Assembly: GCA_964035795.1 (NCBI GenBank)
Contig: OZ038322.1
Coordinates: 10,928,038-10,992,037, forward strand
Length of the DNA: 64,000 nucleotides
Reading direction: 5' to 3'
DNA from: Pterobdella sp. o SKG-2022
Taxonomy: Eukaryota; Annelida; Clitellata; Hirudinida; Piscicolidae
This document shows positions 11,216 through 60,100 of the stretch, piece after piece. Position numbers and translations under genes: made by a program. The notes beneath the pieces are model-generated. The model did not search any database, had not been told where the DNA came from, and was given only the letters and a program-made list of their open reading frames with translations. Positions within the stretch are counted from its first letter, which is position 1. Every line of letters starts with the position of its first letter.

Positions 11216-13342
11216 ATGAGCACTATAAGGAATTTTATTAATGAATTTCAGTTTGGCCGTTTGTAAGTTATCATTTTTATTTCAAAATTCGTATACTTTT
11301 TCAACAGCTTTCAAGATTGGATTTATATTACGTACAAGTTTACATACTAATTTCCTCTACTCTTTCTTAGTTTTTCAGATATTTTTTGACTGATATTTTG
11401 GTTATTTGCTTATCGTAAGTCAGTTTTAATGATTTTCAGAGAAAAGCCCGTCAAAGATCATCTCAAAAAGGTCTATGGATCGATCAGCTTTTCACTGTTT
11501 ATGTGTGTCTTTGGGGTTTACATAGACATTTACACGAAATTCGCAATTTCTAGTTATTTTGTAAGTTTTAAAATATTGCGTCATTCTACCCGATATACCA
11601 TTTTTGAGTTTCTATTTAAATAGCTAAATTATGAATATTTTATTACAGATGTTAACTAGTCTTGCAATATTTGGAATGTTAATTTTTCTAATGTCTACTC
11701 CTTCTGAACAATTTACCTTGCGTTTTGGTTTTTTGTCTGGTGTCTCATTTTTTACTGGTGTCTCATTGTCACATCTGTTGGCATATGTGGCAATTCAAGA
11801 TCCTAGGTATATCAATGTTTTTTTCATCATAATTATATTTTCTATATTAATATTTTTAATTTTTAATCATTACTACAGCATTATAATTACGGCACTGTTG
11901 GGAACATCTTTGATTTTTGTTTCATTCACTTTGGCTGCCCTCATGGCTAAAGATAGCAAATTCTTAGCTCTCGGAGGTTAGTTGCCATTTTTCAATAATG
12001 TTTTCATGAATAATCAATAGAAAACACTTGTTTAATATATCTACATCACTTATTAATGTATGTTTGACTTTGCTAAAGCTTCATGGCATTTTATTAACTT
12101 TCAAATTTGTTTTGTGCTCATTAATTCAATTTTGTGATAGAAAATTATGATGATATTTATGGCTATTGTTTTTTAATGGGTTTTTAATAATTAATTTAGT
12201 ATCTAATTTTAGTATTATATCATCAGTTTGCCTGTCTTTTTCTATAATTGATAAAAAAAAATCTTTATAGAGGTTTTTCAGAAAATTTTATATTGAATCT
12301 ATTATAGCTATTGCAAAACAATCAGGGCTAAGAAACCTATTGATAAGTAAGACAAAAATTTTTATTTTCAAACTAACATTACCTGTATATGACTTCAAAT
12401 TTTTGATCTATTAATTAACCCATTAGCTGCCAGGAGCCTGTTTTGGGGCACATAAACAAATGAATATATTTAAATAATTTTCATAGTATGAGTAATTTTT
12501 TAGTTTTAATTTTATGTAATAGGTTTAATTGTTTGAGAGAAACTAAAATTTTTTTATTTTTATCATATTTATGAAGTTATTGGCTTCAATATTGACTGAT
12601 TTTTCAAAAATTTCAAAGTCTGGAATTTTTATAGAATGTTCTTTAGAGACAAATGAGGCAGTCCATGGATAAAAAAATCAAATTTTCCCATAGTCTTAAT
12701 CAAGTGGTTGATGGGTTAAACTTGTGGATTTTAATTAAAAAAAAAGTTCATTAATATCAATTTTTCAAAAATTCAAATTGATAAAATACATATGTATTTT
12801 AGATATAAGAAATTTTCTTCATGTCTTATATAGTAGAATCATTTTTCAGAGACCTAAACAAATGAATATTTTGTGCAGGTTTGCTGATGTCAGGCATGTC
12901 TTCATTGATGTTTCTAGCCCTTCTCAATATTTTCTTTGGATCATTACTCATCTTCAGGGTATGTTGACCAGTTTGAAACAATGACATATTTCACAAATTC
13001 TTTCTCATGTAGTGCTATTTACTAGAAATATTCAGTGAAAATATAAGCATTTTTTGTAGATGGAGCTTTATCTTGGTCTTGTACTCATTTCTGGCTTTGT
13101 TTTGTATGACACTCAAATGATCATTGAGAGGTGCAGACAAGGAGACAATGATTTCATCAAGTATTCACCTTTTAACTTCAATATTAATCAGAAAGTATAT
13201 TAGATTTATATTAACTCAACCTTCCAACAGGCATAGCCTTCACCTCTTCCTGGATTTTGTCAACATGTTCCGTTACATCATGCTCATTCTGTCTGACAAG
13301 GAAAGCAGAAGTAGACGTCGTAACGATTCAAGGAGCGAGTAA
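11216..13342 (+). CDS. TMBIM6: Bax inhibitor-1 (TMBIM6), ER membrane calcium-leak and anti-apoptotic protein
   Basis: Seven exons: 11216-11262, 11440-11560, 11649-11806, 11879-11976, 12879-12958, 13060-13160, 13231-13342; 717 nt, 238 aa, against 237 in human BI-1. The order of features matches the family: HLKKVYGS before TM1, a TGVSLSHLL helix, FTLAALMAKDSKFLALGG, GLLMSGMSSL, VLYDTQMIIE and LFLDFVNMFRYIMLIL, then a basic tail SRSRRRNDSRSE where human ends in lysines. BI-1 sits in the endoplasmic reticulum, lowers luminal calcium through a pH-sensitive leak and restrains cell death and IRE1 signalling. The two aspartates that form the pH-sensing pair (D188 and D213 in human, numbering from memory) are present in YDTQ and FLDF. 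The aspartate four residues before the second one is histidine here (LHLFLDF). Intron 4 holds a MITE. Confidence 0.95.
12419..12715. mobile_element. piggyBac-type MITE, 297 bp, flanked by TTAA duplication
   Basis: The element begins CCCATTAGCTGCC and ends in GGTTGATGGG, so the ends are imperfect inverted repeats with CCC...GGG termini. It is flanked on each side by TTAA (12415-12418 and 12716-12719), the target duplicated by piggyBac transposases. The CCCxTTAGCTGCCAGG-like end is common in piggyBac-derived non-autonomous elements. It has no coding capacity and lies wholly inside intron 4 of the BI-1 gene. Confidence 0.7.
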
Positions 13343-13796
13343 TAATATACCCCTATTGCGCTCTGCTTTTTTATTTGATTATATTTATTTAAATTCCCAA
13401 CAATTGACTTAAAATTTTTAATAATTTAAATCGTTAGTTTCAACCTTTTTAGTTTGCGAGAAACTCATTCAATAATTTTTCCATTTTATTCGAACATTGT
13501 TGTATTTATTACGTAATATTTCTAATTTAGTTTGAATGATGTCGTTTTGTTTGTATGATTGCACAAATAACATCGTCGGTATCAAACTCATATTGTAAGT
13601 CTTGGCTAAAAGTTGGTTTCAACGACCGCACCATCATTTTCGAGTTCTTAATCTTTTGCAATTGATTCAACACTTAATTCAAAAACAAATCTGAAATTTA
13701 TTGGCGAATAAAAAAATTGAACAATAAGTTTGAAAATTAAATGATTCGAAATAAGACATAGTATACATACTAGGTTATTAAACCATTAAAGTAGTA
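13343..13796. other. Convergent 3' interval between BI-1 (+) and METAP2 (-)
   Basis: The 454 bases hold the two 3' untranslated regions. A plus-strand AATAAA lies at 13707-13712 and a minus-strand AATAAA at 13702-13697. No other canonical hexamer was seen for either gene, so the two mRNAs probably overlap tail to tail by a few tens of bases. Confidence 0.55.
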
Positions 13797-20407
<6,611 letters not shown>

Positions 20408-22416
20408 CTTTGTATTAATTTTGCAAATGATGCATTCAATAACCAAGAAATAAATAAAACTTTCAAAAGTTAATTCAGTAAAATAATATATAAAAACTGA
20501 AAAAACTTTTTAAAGCCATATTCAAAAACCAAATTGGTGAAGTTAATTAAATTACGAACCTAAATTTAAATTGAGGGTTCTAGAATTTACTTTATAATTT
20601 TGAGTTTTTTTCCCTTTTCTTTAGATCCAAGATGTTCCATCAATTTGGCTTAAGAAATTTAGTTGAAATAGATCATGAAATTAAGCTATGCAAACATAGA
20701 TACATATTTGCCCAAGATATTCCCAGATGAGCTATTCAATACTAATAAGATATAAAATATACCAATTTAATGTTTTTTCCTTTTTCTTTAGCGTTAACTC
20801 ATAGTTGAGTGTTGATATTCCATCATATTTCTAGTTAATCTTTTTATTTTATATGTTTAAACAAAGGTTTTGCACAGGTGAAAACCCCACTAAAAAGCCG
20901 AGAGACCAAGTAAGATGGCTTATCATTTAAAGAAAACTATCTTGAAGAAGCACACTTTGAACGAATGTGTTGTAAAAGCATAATTCATTTAACTAACGCT
21001 TGAAAACTTAATGCTTTAAAATTTTCTTATGGTTTGAATATATAAAACTGTGCACAAATATTTCAAAAGCATGGTAAATCCGTTGTATTATTGTCAAATC
21101 TGACAGCGCTACGTATGATGTAGATAGCAATCATACTAAAGATAACCTGGAGCAAGAGCTTTGAAAATTTATTTTAAAAAAATAAAAGTAAAGGTTTTGG
21201 AAATACATTAAGTCAAATAAAATAAAGTTATTTTGAGTATATTTTTGAAAACTGTGACGTATTTCTTTCAAAAGAGACAGATTGGGGAGTTTCAATTAAG
21301 ATAAAACAACAAATTTTTGTTTAAATTAACTAAATTTCAGCATTTTTGTGCTTTTTCTCCAAAAATCTGAAACCTTCGAATAATTGGAGAATAATAATCC
21401 TTCTCTATAAGTTTTTACATATATAATAAAATTATTTTTAAATTCAATTTTTCCATTTTGTCTTTTACCTTCACGTTCTTTTAAGGAAGTTTATAAAAAC
21501 TCTTATAAGCTGATAAAATGAAATTATAATGAAATAAGAAAATAATTAAAATATGAATTTAAAAAACTTTTAGCCTTTTTTTTTAAATAAAAATGCATCG
21601 TTTTATTCAGAGACAACAAATTTAATTAATTTTTAAAATAAAATCCTATATAATTTTCAAGTAAAATATTCACAAACAATAGCAAAATCCAAAATTGAGG
21701 AATGAAGACAAGTACGATTAATACTCTATAATAATATTAATTAAAATTAATAACCAAATTTACAATAATGTTACAAAACCAGTAATTGCATAAGCTATAT
21801 TCAAAAGTAACTACATTGATAATAAATTTTTAAACTTTTTAATTCTTTTGGTTAGCTAAAATTTCACAAAGGTTGGAAGATTTTCCTAAAAATGCAGAAA
21901 TTTTGAAAGAATATAACGGGATTAAATAATAAATAACTCTCAAAAATTTAAGGATGGTGAAATTGAAATTATAAGAAGTTGATAAATTTCACATGGCCAT
22001 GCAAACGAAAAAAACTAGATCCAAATTTCAAAGCGTAAAACTGAAAAAAATCATTTGGTTATCAATCAAAAATTTCCAAAAATTAGGATTTTTAGCTTAA
22101 AGACAACTTCTATAGTATTTTAAAGTAAAAGTTCAATATAAAAGTTTGAAAAGGAGTACCGGATACAAATTGAATGTTGCAAAACTCATTAATTTTCCAT
22201 ATAAAATTAGCTGTGCTTTGAGTCGACCTATGATGATATGCTCTAAATTTAATTCAATTTTAACGTAAAAAAATATGAAAAACTATTAATGAAATTTCAA
22301 GTTCTCAAACTTTTTCTTAAAAATAATTGCTCAACACAAACAATTATTTACATTATCTTCAACTTTCACGAGGAATTATAAAAATGGCTCATAATTATTT
22401 GTACATCAGCAAAATA
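20408..22416. other. Intergenic region between METAP2 and the calcium-channel 3' end
   Basis: Both flanking genes lie on the minus strand. The interval should hold the METAP2 promoter and the channel 3' untranslated region. I saw no open frame of note, no RNA gene and no recognisable transposon. Confidence 0.55.
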
Positions 22417-52671
<30,255 letters not shown>

Positions 52672-55600
52672 TATAACTCAGTTAAAATTTGATCACAAAT
52701 TTTTATTGTTCCGTTTCCAACGTAATAACTTCCAAGGTACTTGGTCGTAGCAGTCCAACCAAATACATTAATATCGTTTTTCACATCTGTCCTGGGTCCA
52801 AGTCTGTTTTATCTTTGTGTTACTTTTAATAGAATTTCCCAAATATGGTTCAAATTTTATATACACCAACAACAAGCCACCTGAGTTTTTGAAGGTTTTT
52901 AGTGTTTTTGATGAGTATTTCTATAACAAATATTGTAGATCTACTAGTGCAAATGTATTTGATTGCAAAAATAACAATTTTTTTCCATTTTTTTTTCAAA
53001 TTTATTCATTTATCATTAAAAAAAGTCTCGATTAAATTTCAACCAATTTCTTAAACCAGTTTAATAACTAAAAAATTATTTCTATAAAATTTCAAACCCC
53101 AGTTTACAAATGAAAGATACAATGTATGTATGAAAAAAACTATTTTAGTGTCATCTTATACTCTCGTAATTGGGCGCTTAAGTAGATTTAGTTAGACGTC
53201 ATAGTTGCATTTACCGGTTCATCGTAATAAAATAGAGGTAGTAGTTTTTAATTGAGAAAAAGTGACATTTAATCAACATTATAGCACGGTATTGATTAAA
53301 TTACTTCTTGATGTTCATAAAAAACAATGTTATTGTGTTGAATTAAAATTTTTTTTTATTTTCGATTTTTTTTGAGCCATGCAATAAACCAAATCTTTTT
53401 TAAATTGAAATTTTTTATTTTTTTGGAAGAAAATCTGAATAATCCATCTAAAAAGTCAAGTTCTTATTATCATAAGCAACTGTAGACTGGAAATGTCTGT
53501 AATTTGTGTGCTACATCATTCTTTCAACAATAAAAGAATTATAAAAAACTTTTTGATTGTTTCCTATCTTCCTATTTGTAAATTTATCTTGAAAATATTT
53601 CAAGCGTATTTTTGAGTTTATCATTTACATCTTTATGCTATAAAAACTAAAAAAAAAAATTTTAAAGTGTAATTATTTTTAACTTTTTTATAAATTGCTT
53701 ATAAATCTATTTTCAGTAGATTAATTAAAAAGGTACAAACTGGTTCAACAGTAATTAGATATAGAACTACTCACCTCAAGGTTGTTATCTCAAACGCCAG
53801 TACATTTCACTCCATATCATTACCATATCCAAAAAGAAACTTTTAAAAATAAATTATTTTAATCTATCCGCATGAAACAATAGTGAAGAATACAATCTGT
53901 CATTTCTTTAAAGTTATTGTTATTTATACAACGTTTCACGATGCTACGCAAGGTTAATATAACAGTTTATAAGAAAATTGAAGAACTATATGAGTTGCTT
54001 TTATTTTGCATATATGAGTAGACTTTTTGTATCATTTGGTCTATACATCTATGCATTTCACTGGGGGTTTTATGTTTTATTGATGATGTGTTGCACCCTC
54101 TTTTGAAGCAGACACCTAAGATTCCAACGATTTTTTGATTTTTTTTACTTTATTTTTATGCGTTTTTTACTCTGACACCTATACAAATTGAACTTTTTTC
54201 ACTATGTTCAACAAATTTTAACAATTTCTTTTTGTCGTGCATCTTTAACCTGTATGATAGTTATTCAAATAGTCATGATACACCAGTAAGATTAATGAAA
54301 TTTTTAATTAGTACCTGAATGTGGTGACATAGTGATAACAGACTTTTATGGGCTTGCCAGTTTTCATACATTAGGATTAGTTAAAAAATATAATTCAAAT
54401 TGAAGATATTATTTGAAGGCTATTTTTTACAAAAAATATTTTGTTTAAGCTTAGTACGAATTTTTTTGTATGTTTTCAAACAGATTTGTGAACTTAATTG
54501 ATTATTTGTTTGTTTTATATTCTTGCAGATTATCGAAAAAGTGAGTTTTAAAATAGTTTTTGTTTTCTACCACAATGAAAAAAGCTGAACGTGTGTTATG
54601 GATGCAGTTCAGACTCCCAACGACCAATAAGAAACATTTGCAAAAGATTATATCAAAAACACTCGATTCTTTATTGTTAATTGCTATTATGAATTCATCT
54701 TAGAAAATAGAAAAGACTGTTTTGTATTGAGTTAACACGAAAATATTGGGATAAAGTTGGAGTTTTCGAAATGATTTCTCTTAATTTTAAGCATGTCTGA
54801 TCATCTATTATTTCTAAAATCTCAATTAGCATTGATTAATTTGGTAAGATAGTTTGATGGGTGAAGGGAATTCTTTCGTTGAAAACTTTTCAAGCCGCAT
54901 TTTATCAAATTCTTCAAATTTTATGAGAGAACAAACTAAATAACTATGAAAAAATTGATGTAACTTTTACCTTGTTAAAGTTTACTGACTGGTTTGAATG
55001 TTTTGAATAAAAAAGTGAAATTCCTAAAAAATATTTGAACTTCCGAAAATATTAAGTTTTTTATTGAATCTTTTTGATTAATACTTATATCGCATTTTAT
55101 TTAAAAAAACCTTCGATATAAAATTTAAAATTTTTTTTTTGAATTCAAAAATAAGAAAGTTATAAGACAAAATGCATTCTAAACGAGGCATGTGAGGCAG
55201 CTTGACAGAATGATCAAAATCTCGATGCTCAATATCCTTCGCACTTTTTCTTCTCTTTCAATTCATTACACTCCTACACTAGTGGCACTGCTTCACAACA
55301 CCCCAACCCATCGTGATCTTCAGTGGAACTCTAACGTAGAAAACCCTTTGGTTTGTCTAGTGGTTATAGCAGGTTTTGGTTTTTTTTTTTATTATTGGTG
55401 AAGCTCGAAGAGAAATATTTGAAGCAAAATGTGATTTTAAACTGGATTGCTTCTGCTTTAGTGAACTATGTTTGAAATAATTCAAACCAAGTTAACATTC
55501 TAACGTGAGATGAATCTATATAAATATTGTTAATTATGGATGTAATGTCATGAATATATAGAGCGAATATTCTAAATTCATTTAATGTATAAAGCTCAAA

Positions 55601-57145
55601 AAAGAAAAGCACTTGAAATCTTTTATTTAATGAAGAATCTTCTTTGAGTTCATTCTTATCATATAAATTTAGCCTGAAATTTAAAAAATGCCAATAAAGA
55701 TCATGGTTGAAAATGCTCTTTCAAGCTTTTGCTTATTGGGTATTTGCATTTTGTGGAATGTTATTTCAAAAAAAAAATTTAATTTAAAAATTCTTAGCTT
55801 AAATAGTTCAGATCAGAAACTAAATATCTGTAGTTAAAGATCAATTTGAGTTTGAATGTGTGTGGGTGGTAAGAGCGTTCAACTAACACTAATGATACGC
55901 ATACCATTGTAAAATTACAAAGTTTAATATAAGGGAGTAAAGTTAACTTTATAGAGCATCTAACAGTGAAATAATTGAATGAAAAATACTAAATGCTTTG
56001 AATTATTCGAACCTTTAAAGGTCGTATAACAATGAAAAATCAAACATTTTTGTAAAATGTACCAGGATTAGATAGGTGTTGTGTTCATGATGGTATCAAT
56101 GAGATTGATCTTTGAAAACACTGAAATTATAGATGTTTTCTTAGCAAACTTTGGTTATACTATATAAATTCCAAAAGAAAATTCTAACTGTATATGTTGT
56201 ATTTATAAAAAAAATGCTATTTACGATTTTAAGATTTTATGGAGTAACTTAGAGTATAGATTTTTGAATGCTATTAAAAGACGATATTGTAAAGGTAAGG
56301 CTTCTAATCATTTTGCAGAGATAAAAACTAAAAGATAATTAAATTAATGAGTAATTTAAGAGTAAAAATTATATTTTTGGATCAGACAGACTGTATAAAT
56401 GGAACATATTAACAAGCCTATATCTCCATGCACCCAAGTATGTGAAACATCTTTAAAAATTATACAACTTCTTTGAGTTATATTAGCTGATTGTATACTC
56501 AAAACATAACCATTATACATTATATATTGAAGGATAAAAACAAGCGTAAAAATTTCCAACGTGAACTGCTGCAAAAAGTGAAGCCCGGCTGAGGTTTTTG
56601 ATTTTATTTTATAAATTTAGTTATTACAATTAAAAAATTTTTGATGTTATTATCGAAGATTTTTTATAGGCTTTTGAATAAATCTGCTACTTTCAAAAGG
56701 CGCTTTTATATACATCTTCTTAACAATTACTTAGGGTTGCTTTATTGAAGGGGAGAAAATATGAGCAATAAACAAGCCGCCATAATTCTCACTCATTTTT
56801 TTTATTTAAAGTTCAATATTTGAAGTTTTAGCGATGTTCAAGCGATGGGTATCATAGATCACCCAACTAATGGGCCTTGAAATTGTTTACAAGCTCATTA
56901 CCATGCGCGTTGAATTAGCGAAAAACTGCTGAAAAATTTAAATGTAGGAAACACGAAGAGGAATTAAGAAGAAAACACTTTAAAGATCCGATTAAAACGC
57001 AAATTCATTAAATTTGAAGCCAAAAAAACTAAAAAATTGAAAAAAATAACAAGCAACAAGAATATTTCTCTAAAAAGAAACTATGTTTAATAACATTACA
57101 CACCACTACCATAGACCAGCATTTATCGAAGGCTAGCCTGTAGTC
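52672..57145. other. Intergenic region between divergent CaV3 (-) and PDZ (+) genes
   Basis: About 4.5 kb with no convincing exon, RNA gene or transposon. It should hold the promoters of both genes. Its short open frames have no recognisable similarity, and several long A/T runs are present. Confidence 0.55.
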
Positions 57146-60100
57146 ATGACAGAGTGCTTGCATTTGAAATTGAGAAGGTCTCAGAGACAAGAAGCTTGGG
57201 GTTTCAGAGTCAGCAAGGATCCTGCCAACGGCCGTCTCTTTGTGCATAAGGTTTGTGTTGTGTGGGAGGAGAGAGAGAGAGTGGGAACAGAGTATGTAAT
57301 ATATTTATTTATTGAGTTTGATGGTTATTAAAAATTTTTTAAAGATTTTACACAGTTTGTTGTAAGTGAAGCATGTGTTAGTGCGTTTGGTTTTATTTGA
57401 ATTTCGTTTTTACGTACTCAATATGTTTTGTTTAAAGCTACCATCATGCACCATATCCACTCAAATGTTGCTAAAGAGTTTTATATTTCAAGCATAATTT
57501 CTGATTGTTTTATTGCTCACAAATACTGATAAATAAAACCTTCTAAAATTTTGCAAAACATGCACAAAAAAGCTTTCAAGGAGTAGTGTGGCAGAAAATG
57601 GAGGTTTGCAGATGGAGGATGAAGTAAAACAGGTTAATGGCTTCAACGTTCATGAGAACAGTTGTGAAGAAATAATGGAATTGATTAAGAATAGCAGAAT
57701 GGAGATGGATCTGCTAATTGAGAGGTGGGTGTAAAATTTATAGAGATTTTTCTCATAATCATTAATTAGTTTATAGTGAAAAGGTTATCAGATACTTTTC
57801 AGAGACATCGTATGTATTTTTCTATAAAATTTTGTAACAAAAAACATTAAATAGGAATTTTTAATACATTTATATACGTTAGCTAACGTTTTATGATAAG
57901 GCTAAACTTATCGAAAATTAGAGCTTTTGATTCTCAATAAATGTATCAAAAATTTCTCTTATTTGATGTTTTTTGTTGAAAAAAGGTTATTATTGTTTTT
58001 AACATACATCATGTAGCTTCAAAGAACAATAAGTTTTCGTTTTATAAAAATGATTAGATGTATCAAGATTAATTTATTTATAAAGATTTGATGCGGCTAA
58101 CAATGTTTCAAAAAACGTAGGCATAAGATTTTTTTATGATTTAAAAATTCAAACCGTTGCAACGGTTTAAAGTAAAAAAAAAAACGATAAATTAGCCGAT
58201 AAATTTTTCTCATACCACATTACTCTGAAGATGTTAAAAATAAGTCAAAAAAAAAATTTTTTAATTTTTTTAGCAAACATATTTTTATAGACATTGTTTA
58301 TCGCTAAGAAGCAGAAAAAAATATTATAAGTATATTTATTTCAATTTTTCAGAAAATGTTCCCAAAACTCAAATGATTTTTTTCTAAAAAATCAGCTGCC
58401 TTTCCTGAACAACAAGCAAGAACAATATTTTGGTCAGTCACAAGATCCCACACTTACACACCATCACTCACAACTGCAAAAACTTCGAGATTCATTTTTT
58501 CAAAATCAATGTTTAAATTCATCAACGCCATCAACAAACGCTAGAAGCAGTTTCCAACAAATTTTTCACTCTTCACAACCTAATGGGTATGAACGAAAAA
58601 ACGCAGAAGAAATTCAACAAAATCAAATTCAAATGAATGAACAGGTGATTAATCAAGGCGCAAAAATTGAAAATGATCAAAATGTTTATTTTAATCGAAA
58701 TTTCGAGTCTCGTTTTCCTCAAGAAATTTTAGCTAACAATCAAAAAATTCAAAACCTTTCAGTTTCACAACAACTGCCACAAAAGCCATTGGAAGAAAGC
58801 TCTAGAGACCGTTTCAACTCAAATCTTCAAGAAAATTGCAAGTCACAAACTGAACAGCCAGTTTCAAACCTAGCACCAGCTCGATCTCCAGCACCGTCTC
58901 AGCAAGTTCAACAAGGGCCTCACGCCACTGCACAAGCTCATCTCGAACAAACACCACAACAATCTTGGAGAGCAAGTTCAATTATCAACGAAACTCAGTC
59001 AATTGAAATTTCGAATAATTCAAGGTCTCGTGTAGAAAACGACCGGCAAAATTTTTCTGTCCCGCAACCTCAAAATGTTATTTCATCTCTCACTCCAGGG
59101 AACGAAGTTCAAAAAATTGATAACCATCAGATTCAAAATCAAAATTTTCTAAACAATTTCAATTTTGGAAAAAGCTCTCTTCCCCCCTCAGTTCCAAAAA
59201 AACCTATAATTAACAAGCTACCAAATCCTGTTTCTCCTGTTCAGTCTCCCTTTATTCCTGTAGAAACGCCCAATCAAATTGAACAAACCATTCAACAACA
59301 AAACTTTTTACAAACACAAAACCAATGCCACTACTCAACATCTCCATCAGTACAAAATATGCCGCAATCAATCCCTCCGTCGCAACTGAATTCTCCATTC
59401 GATTTTGGAATACCAAACGCTCAAAATTTTCCTTCAATACAAACTATTCAAAATAATTTTGACATCCAACAAAACCCTTCCACACACTCCATTCCCATGC
59501 TCATTTTGCAACAGTTGCAGCAACAACAACAGATCCATATGCAACAACAAATGTATCTGAAAGAGTTACAACAGCAGTTGGAATATTTCATGAAGCAGCA
59601 ACAAAACAGTTTGCCAAATATTTCTTTCCCTAACCCCTTGTTCACTCCAAATGGTCAAACATCTGAGAAACTACTCACTTTAGCACAAAATAATTTTAAC
59701 AATGGAAATAGTTTCCGCCAATATATAGACCCAAATTTTATTTCAAATTTACCTTTGTTTCATTCTCCTTATTCCCCTTTCGTGGAACAGCCCCCAAGAC
59801 ATACCTTACAGAACCAATGCATGCAAAACTCGATTAATCAAAATCCGTTTATGCAACAACACCAAGCATTTTATGAAAACGATACACTTAAACTCAATTG
59901 TCAAAATAATGTGTCAAACCCAAAAGAAACAAACCAAGAAAGCAAAGGTCCAAATACTATGCCATTAGATGAAAATAATGCAAAGTTTGAGCAGTGTTCA
60001 GTACAAAAGCCGATAGAATGTGAAGATTCAAATGTTAAAGACGTAGATTCAAGGTATTATAAAAAAGATAATGCAATATTAATAGATAAAAGTAAAACAA

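Noticed and set aside
55850..55920. tRNA-like stretch (GTGGTAAGAGCGTTCAACTAAC)
   Set aside because: No acceptor stem or B box could be found around it.
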